A DNA stretch of 64,000 nt from Bacteroidales bacterium (GTDB taxonomy: Bacteria; Bacteroidota; Bacteroidia; Bacteroidales; UBA932). Each line of letters begins with the position of its first letter. The stretch's first letter is position 1. Made by a program: the position numbers and the translations under genes. The notes beneath the pieces were generated by a model that was given only the letters and a program-made list of their open reading frames with translations, had not been told where the DNA came from and searched no databases. The DNA is taken from contig JAFZWV010000026.1 of assembly GCA_017617035.1 (NCBI GenBank), positions 1 to 64,000 of the forward strand, read 5' to 3'. Below are positions 58,014-64,000 of this stretch, one piece after another.

Positions 58014-59021
58014 ATGAAAGTAGCTATCGTTGGCGCCAGCGGCGCCGTAGGTCAGGAATTGATGAAGGTCCTCGCCGAGAGGAACTTCCCCGTCGATGAA
58101 CTATTGCTGTTCGGATCCGAGCGCAGTGCGGGCCGAAACTACACCTTCCGCGGCCAGGACTGCGAGGTGCGCCTCCTGCAACACGACGACGCCTTCGACG
58201 GAGTCGACGTAGCGTTCGTCTCGGCAGGAGCCGGGACCTCCGCAGAATACGCCGCGGACATCACCCGTTTCGGCGCGGTGATGATAGACAATTCCAAGGC
58301 CTTCAGGATGGATCCTGACGTCCCGCTGGTAGTTCCCGAAGTTAACCCTGAGGACGCCCTGAACCGTCCGCGCGGAATCATAGCCAACCCTAACTGCACC
58401 ACCATCCAGATGGTGGTCGCCCTGAACGCCATAGAAGGCCTGAGCCACATCAAGAAGGTCCATGTCAGCACCTATCAGGCGGCGAGCGGGGCGGGCGCGC
58501 AGGCGATGGCTGAGCTTCTAGAGCAGACCCGCCAGTCTCTCGCCGCCGAGCCGGTGACAGTCAACAAGTTCAAGTATCAGCTCGCCTTCAATCTTATCCC
58601 CCAGATCGACGTCTTCTGCGAAAACGGCTACACTAAAGAAGAGTTGAAGATGTTCGACGAAACGCGCAAAATCATGCACTCGGATGTAAGGACCAGCGCG
58701 ACATGCGTGCGCGTTCCGTCGCTCAGGAGCCATTCCGAGAGCATCTGGGTGGAAACCGAGCGTCCTATCAGCGTAGAAGAAGCCCGCGAGGCATTCTCAA
58801 AAGCCCCGGGCGTAGTGCTTATGGACAACCCCAAGGAGTCCGAATACCCCATGCCTTTGTTCCTTGCCGGCAAAGATCCAGTATACGTGGGCCGTATCAG
58901 AAAGGATCTGGCAGAGGACAACGGCCTTGCCTTCTGGATCGTAAGCGACCAGATCAGGAAGGGCGCCGCGCTGAACGCGGTTCAGATTGCGGAATATCTT
59001 ATAGCGAAGAAGTCGCTCTAA
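58014..59021 (+). CDS. asd: aspartate-semialdehyde dehydrogenase
   Basis: A 335-residue enzyme. NADP-binding start [18 protein letters not shown], the phosphate-binding [21 protein letters not shown], and the active Cys in [13 protein letters not shown]. The rear holds the catalytic His region ([17 protein letters not shown]). It reduces aspartyl phosphate for the lysine (diaminopimelate), threonine and methionine branches. The 3' end overlaps the convergent cstA gene by 23 bases, with no terminator between them. Confidence 0.95.
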   Translation: MKVAIVGASGAVGQELMKVLAERNFPVDELLLFGSERSAGRNYTFRGQDCEVRLLQHDDAFDGVDVAFVSAGAGTSAEYAADITRFGAVMIDNSKAFRMDPDVPLVVPEVNPEDALNRPRGIIANPNCTTIQMVVALNAIEGLSHIKKVHVSTYQAASGAGAQAMAELLEQTRQSLAAEPVTVNKFKYQLAFNLIPQIDVFCENGYTKEELKMFDETRKIMHSDVRTSATCVRVPSLRSHSESIWVETERPISVEEAREAFSKAPGVVLMDNPKESEYPMPLFLAGKDPVYVGRIRKDLAEDNGLAFWIVSDQIRKGAALNAVQIAEYLIAKKSL

Positions 59022-60450
59022 GCCTTTTCAGCCTAGCTACATAGAAGAGCACCAGGGAGATGGCGAAAGTCACCGTCCCGAGCCATGGTATCCACGATGC
59101 CGGAAGGTTGAAGCCTATCTTGGCCGTCAGAATGAAGGTGACGGTTACGGAGGTCATAAAGCAGGCAGGCCAGAGAGTCATCACATAACTCAAACCCTTG
59201 CGACGCCTCGAAAGGAAGGCCGTAACGGTCCAGAGCACGAACACGGCCAGGGTCTGGTTTGCCCAGCCGAAGTACCTCCAAATCACGTTGAAGCCATTCT
59301 CGTCTGCGATATTGTACCAAAGAAGCAGGCCGGTCACGACGAAGATCGGAATCGAGACATAGAGCCTGTTCTTGATGGGAGCCTGGTCGAGCTTCACGGC
59401 GTCCGCTATAATGAGGCGCACCGACCTTAATGCCGTGTCACCGCTTGTGATTGGAGCTGCAACAACGCCGAGGATGGCAAGCAGGCTGCCCACGACTCCC
59501 AGCCAGTGCTTGGAGACAATGGTAACAACCTTAGGGGCGGCAGTCACTCCGACCGCACCCATTTCGATATTGCCCCCGCCGTAGAAGAAATACGAAGCCA
59601 CGGTAGCCCAGATGAGGGCGACGAGGCCTTCGGTGATCATGGCGCCGTAAAAAACGGGGCGACCGAGTTTCTCGTTCGTAAGGCAGCGCGCCATGAGCGG
59701 CGACTGGGTCGAGTGGAAACCGCTGACCGCACCGCAGGCTATGGTGATAAAGAGCGCCGGGAACAGCGAGCCGTTCGAGGGAGCACGGTTCTGCAGGCCG
59801 TCCCAAACCTCAGGGATGCTGCCGGGCCACTTGATGAGCAGGCAGACGAAGAGCGAGACCGCCATGAACAGCAGCGCGATAGCGAATATCGGGTAGATCT
59901 TGCCTATGATCTTGTCGATCGGGACCATGGTCGCGAGTATGTAGTAAAGCAGAATCGCGAGGACCCAGATCATGGTCGTTTTGCTTCCCGTCATTTCGCC
60001 GAGTATCAGGGCCGGGCTGTAGACGAAGACCGTGCCCACGAGTATGAGCATCACGACCGAGAATACCAGCATCACCTTGCGGGTGCCGCCGCCGAGTTCC
60101 TGCCCCACTATCGCGGGTACGTTCGCGCCCCCGTTGCGTATGGAGAGCATGCCGGTGAAATAGTCGTGGACCGCGCCGCCAAAGATGCAGCCCAGCACTA
60201 TCCAAAGGTAGCACGACGGGCCGAAGAGCGCGCCCATGATAGCGCCGAAGATAGGACCCGTTCCGGCAATGTTAAGGAACTGAATCATGAATACCTTCCA
60301 GGTAGGCATGGGGACATAGTCCAGGCCGTCCTGTTTGGTGTAAGCCGGGGTCTTGGCTGCCGGATCAGGGCCGAAGACCTTCTCGACTATCTTGCCGTAG
60401 ACCAGATAACCTACGACGAGGCAGACGATGCTGATAAGAAGGGTGAACAT
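58999..60450 (-). CDS. cstA: CstA-family peptide/pyruvate transporter
   Basis: A 483-residue polytopic protein. It begins [20 protein letters not shown], with the family signature [43 protein letters not shown] and a later [17 protein letters not shown]. CstA proteins import peptides or pyruvate on carbon starvation. Shorter than E. coli CstA (about 700 residues) but in the range of the short branch. It is the last gene of a four-gene leftward run, 3 bases after the DUF1846 gene. Confidence 0.9.
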   Translation of the reverse strand: MFTLLISIVCLVVGYLVYGKIVEKVFGPDPAAKTPAYTKQDGLDYVPMPTWKVFMIQFLNIAGTGPIFGAIMGALFGPSCYLWIVLGCIFGGAVHDYFTGMLSIRNGGANVPAIVGQELGGGTRKVMLVFSVVMLILVGTVFVYSPALILGEMTGSKTTMIWVLAILLYYILATMVPIDKIIGKIYPIFAIALLFMAVSLFVCLLIKWPGSIPEVWDGLQNRAPSNGSLFPALFITIACGAVSGFHSTQSPLMARCLTNEKLGRPVFYGAMITEGLVALIWATVASYFFYGGGNIEMGAVGVTAAPKVVTIVSKHWLGVVGSLLAILGVVAAPITSGDTALRSVRLIIADAVKLDQAPIKNRLYVSIPIFVVTGLLLWYNIADENGFNVIWRYFGWANQTLAVFVLWTVTAFLSRRRKGLSYVMTLWPACFMTSVTVTFILTAKIGFNLPASWIPWLGTVTFAISLVLFYVARLKRLRATSSL

Positions 60451-60453
60451 AGT

Positions 60454-61926
60454 TTAAATCTTGCTGATTTTCTTTACGGGGTCGCAGGTCAGGTCGACTC
60501 CCAGTTTCTTGAAGACCTTGCGGTCGACTTCGCTGAGCAGAACAGTAGAGTGAACCTGGCAGCCCTTGAACTTGGGGAGTTGTTCGAGCGCGAGCTTGCA
60601 GCGCTCGTCTTCTACGCTGAGTATGCTCAGGGCCACCAGCACCTCGTCTGTGTGGAGGCGCGGGTTGTGTCCATGGAGGAAGTCCACCTTGGTTTTCTGT
60701 ATGGGCTCTATCATCCTCTGGGGGATGAGTTTCACGCTGTGGTCGATTCCCGCGAGATGCTTTGCAGCATTGAGGATAAGGGCCGCGCTCGGTCCCAGCA
60801 GGTCGCTGGTTTCCGCAGTGATAAGGGTGCCATCCTGGAGCTCGATGGCCGCGCATGGTTTCTGGCTCTTTGACTGGCGCTCCGCCGCAGCGACGGTGGC
60901 CTTGCGGTAGTCGGTACTCAGGCCGGCCTTCTGCATCAGCAGGAGAATCTTGTTGACCTCCGACTCGCTGCCGTCTTTTTCGACGAGATTGCAGAGCGCG
61001 GCGTAGTAACGGCGGATAATCTCGTTCATGCCGGCCTTTCGGCAAACGTCGTCGTCGGAGATACACCAGCCAATCATGTTTACGCCCATGTCGGTAGGCG
61101 ACTTGTACGGGCTCTCGCCATAGATACCCTCGAAGAGGGCCTTCAGGACCGGGAATATCTCGATGTCGCGGTTGTAATTGACCGCCACCGAGCCGTAGGC
61201 GTCGAGGTGGAAGGGGTCAATCATGTTGACATCGTTAAGGTCTGCCGTAGCGGCCTCGTAGGCGAGGTTGATGGGATGATTAAGCGGAATATTCCAGACC
61301 GGGAAGGTCTCGAACTTCGCGTAACCTGCCTTGACGCCCTTCTTATTGTCCTGATAGAGCTGGCTAAGGCAAACAGCCATCTTTCCTGATCCGGGGCCAG
61401 GGGCAGTTACTACGACCAGCGGACGCTGGGTCTTTACGTAGTCGTTCTTGCCGAATCCTTCGTCGGAATCGATGAGAGCAACGTTGTTGGGGTAGCCTTC
61501 TATAGTGTAGTGGTAGTAGACTTTGATGCCCTTGCGCTCAAGCCTCTTACGATACTGGGCGGCGCTTGCCTGGCCGTTGCAGTGGGTAATCACTACGGAA
61601 CCCACAAAGAAGCCGCGCTTTTCGAATTCACTGCGAAGGCGCAGGACGTCTTCGTCGTAAGTAATACCGAGGTCTCCCCTTACCTTGTTCTTCTCTATGT
61701 CGAGAGCGCTGATGACTATCACTATCTCGACTAAGTCAGACAGGGTGTTGAGCATCTGGAGTTTACTGTCGGGCTGGAAGCCTGGCAGTACCCTGCTGGC
61801 GTGGAGATCGTCGAAAAGTTTCCCTCCGAACTCCATGTAGAGTTTGTCGCCAAACTGGGCGATACGTTCCCTAATATGCTCTGACTGTATCTTAAGATAC
61901 TTTTCGTGGTCGAATCCTTGAACCAT
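60454..61926 (-). CDS. DUF1846 (UPF0371) family protein
   Basis: A 490-residue soluble protein of usual family length. Motifs: GFDHEKYLKIQSEHIRERIAQF at the start, VVVTAPGPGSGKMAVCLSQLYQD (a P-loop-like segment), HPINLAYEAATADLNDVNMIDPFHL and CDPVKKISKI at the end. A structural fold is known for the family but no proven activity. It lies between the nucleoside kinase (gap 4) and cstA (gap 3), so possible links are to nucleotide or peptide use. Confidence 0.88.
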   Translation of the reverse strand: MVQGFDHEKYLKIQSEHIRERIAQFGDKLYMEFGGKLFDDLHASRVLPGFQPDSKLQMLNTLSDLVEIVIVISALDIEKNKVRGDLGITYDEDVLRLRSEFEKRGFFVGSVVITHCNGQASAAQYRKRLERKGIKVYYHYTIEGYPNNVALIDSDEGFGKNDYVKTQRPLVVVTAPGPGSGKMAVCLSQLYQDNKKGVKAGYAKFETFPVWNIPLNHPINLAYEAATADLNDVNMIDPFHLDAYGSVAVNYNRDIEIFPVLKALFEGIYGESPYKSPTDMGVNMIGWCISDDDVCRKAGMNEIIRRYYAALCNLVEKDGSESEVNKILLLMQKAGLSTDYRKATVAAAERQSKSQKPCAAIELQDGTLITAETSDLLGPSAALILNAAKHLAGIDHSVKLIPQRMIEPIQKTKVDFLHGHNPRLHTDEVLVALSILSVEDERCKLALEQLPKFKGCQVHSTVLLSEVDRKVFKKLGVDLTCDPVKKISKI

Positions 61927-61930
61927 AGGT

Positions 61931-63604
61931 CTAGTACTTGAAACTGCTGCCGCCGACGAATTCCCTCAGGAGTGACGTAGAAGGAATCTCTGCGTCGGAT
62001 ATGGCTATAAAATAATGTATGAACTTAAGGAGCCTGTGGGCCTCCGCATACTCGGGTGTGTTTTTCGACACTGCCCTCAGTATGCTGTCTGCGTGGTTGC
62101 GCAGAACTGCGAACTCTACCAGATACGAAGAGTTGAACATCACGTCCGCGTTTTCCTGGTAAGGGTAAATCCATTTCTCCTCGGCGTCGAGGACATTGGG
62201 CCACTGCCTGATAGTCTCGGTCGGTGAGAATGCGCCCTTGTTGTAGTCGCGGATGATACGTCTGAGAAGACGGTTGTCGCTGGTAGGTATGCAGTTGTGG
62301 TTATCCAGGCTGATACTTGTAAGGGTCGAAATGAAAATGCGGAACTTACGATTGTCTTCCACCTTGTCGGTAAGGCGGGGATTAAGGGCGTGGATACCTT
62401 CGATCAGGAGGACTGAACCTTCGCGCATCTTGAGTTTCTTGCCCTTGTATTCGCGCATTCCGGTCGTGAAGTTGTAGCTCGGGACCTCCACTTCTTCTCC
62501 GTTCAGCAGCCTGACCAGATCTGCCTGCAGGGCTTCATGGTCTACGGTCTCGAAATTGTCGAAATCGTACTGGCCGTTGGGCAGAAGAGGGGTGTCGACC
62601 CTGTTGACGAAATAATCGTCTGTAGAGAACGAGATAGGCTGAAGTCCGCAGGCTTTAAGCTGAACCGAAAGCCTCTTGCAGAAGGTTGTTTTTCCCGAAC
62701 TGCTCGGTCCTGTAATCAGGACGAGATTCACCTTGTTCTCGCCGTAGTAACGGGCCTCGATCTCTTCGGCTATCTTGACTATCTTCTTTTCCTGAAGGGC
62801 CTCGGCGACCTGGATGAGCTCGCTCGCGCCGCCCTTGCGGATTTTGTGGTTCACATCACCGACGTTGTTGAGTTTGGTGATGATATTCCAGCGCAGAGCC
62901 TCGGAGAATATCTCGTAGGTCTTGGGCTGGTCGATATAAGGGGTAAGCTGATTGGGGTTATGCCTGTCAGGGACGCGCAGAAGCAGACCGTCGTGGCAGG
63001 GCATGATGTCCCAGACTTTCAGGTAACCGGCTGAAGGGAGCAGACGGCCGTAGTAATAATCCGGAGAATCTCCGAGCAGGTAGTAGTCCGTGTAGACCTC
63101 CGGGCTGGTGTCCAGAAGCCTGACTTTGTCTATATAACCCAGCTCACGGAAAAGTTTGATGGCTTCTCCGATCTGCACTTCCCTTCTGTGGAATTCCATG
63201 TTCTCGTCAACTATCTCCCACATCCTTGCCTTTATGCGCTCTATGTCTTCGGGCGTAAGGCCTTCCTCGGCGTCTTTCTTTTTCAAGTTGCAGTAGAAGC
63301 CTCCTGAAAGAGGGTGCTCGATATAGACCCTGCAGCCCTGGAAGACTTCGTGGGCGGCCTTACACAACAGGAAGAACAGCGAGCGCAGGTACACGCGGTG
63401 GCCGCTGGACTCCGTTCCGTCTACATATTCCACGTCGCGGCTGTTGTAAACCCTGAAGTTAAGGCCCTGGGAGACATTGTTAACCTTAGCCGAAAGAATC
63501 TGGTAGGGCTGTTCGAATTCGAATTCAGGAAGCATTTCCAGGAGCGTCGTTCCTTCCTGGAATTCCTTGTAAGTCTGGGTGTTCTTGCAAAAAATACGGA
63601 CCAT
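61931..63604 (-). CDS. nucleoside (uridine-type) kinase with TGS domain
   Basis: A 557-residue protein. ATG at 63604 preferred over an upstream in-frame TTG. Residues about 1-70 form a TGS domain (GTTLLEMLPEF...), followed by a ThrRS-like second domain (to about 230). The C-terminal 260 residues are an uridine-kinase-like P-loop domain with GPSSSGKTT (299-307) and SFSTDDYFVNRVDTPLLPNGQYDFDNFETVDHEAL. This ThrRS-type front and kinase fusion is widespread in Bacteroidales and Firmicutes. It phosphorylates a nucleoside; which one is not clear. Gap 2 bases after the GH3 gene and 4 before DUF1846. Confidence 0.88.
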   Translation of the reverse strand: MVRIFCKNTQTYKEFQEGTTLLEMLPEFEFEQPYQILSAKVNNVSQGLNFRVYNSRDVEYVDGTESSGHRVYLRSLFFLLCKAAHEVFQGCRVYIEHPLSGGFYCNLKKKDAEEGLTPEDIERIKARMWEIVDENMEFHRREVQIGEAIKLFRELGYIDKVRLLDTSPEVYTDYYLLGDSPDYYYGRLLPSAGYLKVWDIMPCHDGLLLRVPDRHNPNQLTPYIDQPKTYEIFSEALRWNIITKLNNVGDVNHKIRKGGASELIQVAEALQEKKIVKIAEEIEARYYGENKVNLVLITGPSSSGKTTFCKRLSVQLKACGLQPISFSTDDYFVNRVDTPLLPNGQYDFDNFETVDHEALQADLVRLLNGEEVEVPSYNFTTGMREYKGKKLKMREGSVLLIEGIHALNPRLTDKVEDNRKFRIFISTLTSISLDNHNCIPTSDNRLLRRIIRDYNKGAFSPTETIRQWPNVLDAEEKWIYPYQENADVMFNSSYLVEFAVLRNHADSILRAVSKNTPEYAEAHRLLKFIHYFIAISDAEIPSTSLLREFVGGSSFKY

Positions 63605-63606
63605 GG

Positions 63607-64000
63607 TCAAATCTGGATTATTCCCAATTTCTGCTTGAGTTTCAGAACTCTGTATACTTTTTTGTCTAATTCTTCTACCGGATACTCTCCCGCCTCAATC
63701 TTTGCCGTGATAGCGTCAATTATGGCCCTGCAGCTTACCGGGGCAAGGATAAGGTCTGCGCCCGCCTCAAAGGCCGCTACGCTGGCCGGAACGTCACTGC
63801 CATCGAAGAGCGATGTAACACCCTTCATGTTCATGCCGTCGGTAACGATGACGCCGGCGAAACCAAGGCTGTCGCGCAGGAAGTCGTTGACGGGCTTTGA
63901 GATGCTCGCGGGCGTCCCGGTCGAGTCGAGCGCGGGAACGCTGAGATGCGCGGTCATGACCATCTCCACTCCGTCTGCAATAAGGCGGCGGAACGGCAGC
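63607..64000 (-). CDS. GH3-family beta-N-acetylhexosaminidase-like enzyme, C-terminal part
   Basis: The last 130 residues of a gene that begins beyond the window. MVMTAHLSVPALDSTGTPASIS and GVIVTDGMNMKGV are the NagZ-type nucleophile region (Asp in VTDGMNM), which marks this as the hexosaminidase side of GH3 and probably involved in peptidoglycan recycling. The frame is open through 64000. It leads the four-gene run with the kinase, DUF1846 and CstA. Confidence 0.8.
   Translation of the reverse strand, partial: LPFRRLIADGVEMVMTAHLSVPALDSTGTPASISKPVNDFLRDSLGFAGVIVTDGMNMKGVTSLFDGSDVPASVAAFEAGADLILAPVSCRAIIDAITAKIEAGEYPVEELDKKVYRVLKLKQKLGIIQI

Overview
The window is a chromosomal piece of an uncultured-type Bacteroidales bacterium. 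The evidence is two SusC/SusD pairs, many short lipoprotein signals ending in Cys, promoters of the Bacteroidota form (TTTG or TTG, 19-21 bases, then TAnnTTTG), a M16 peptidase, fimbrillin-like surface proteins, and a Bacteroidales-type oxaloacetate decarboxylase. A gut or rumen RC9-like lineage is plausible, but no marker gene here proves it.

Left part (1-17.5 kb) is mixed and partly accessory. It holds a truncated GH3-type acyl-adenylating protein, a serine hydrolase, a YqaA membrane protein and a membrane protein with ten Cys pairs. It also holds a very large secreted repeat protein whose endonuclease C-terminus is cut off by one in-frame TGA, a PD-(D/E)XK-like nuclease, an Rpn nuclease, a serpin, an esterase operon, tRNA-Val(CAC) and a PIN toxin-antitoxin pair. 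Intergenic spaces here are full of short palindromic mosaic repeats, a 44-bp direct repeat, a 113-bp inverted pair around the tRNA, and a long hairpin element with a second copy at 57.6 kb.

Middle left (17.5-26.8 kb) is a compact leftward run: DUF4015 lipoprotein, His-rich CobW-type GTPase, the three subunits of a sodium-pumping oxaloacetate decarboxylase, an ACT protein, a UPF0210 protein and an AGE epimerase. A two-gene unit at 26.8-27.9 kb looks like a DNA-binding protein followed by a phage-type RNase toxin domain. A hemerythrin-LuxR regulator follows.

Middle right (30.3-52.9 kb) has two polysaccharide utilisation loci. The first is susC-susD plus two lipoproteins, with no enzyme. The second is GH144-susC-susD-LamG-GH144-GH3 with a nearby GH43, which fits beta-1,2-glucan (sophoro-oligosaccharide) breakdown. 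A M16 peptidase gene lies between them.

Right part (52.9-64 kb) is housekeeping: a rightward lipid cluster (FakA-like kinase, DegV/FakB-like protein, GNAT-like protein, PlsX, acyl carrier protein) and aspartate-semialdehyde dehydrogenase. A leftward run follows: GH3 hexosaminidase, TGS-nucleoside kinase, DUF1846 and CstA. All family calls come from reading the sequence without database searches.
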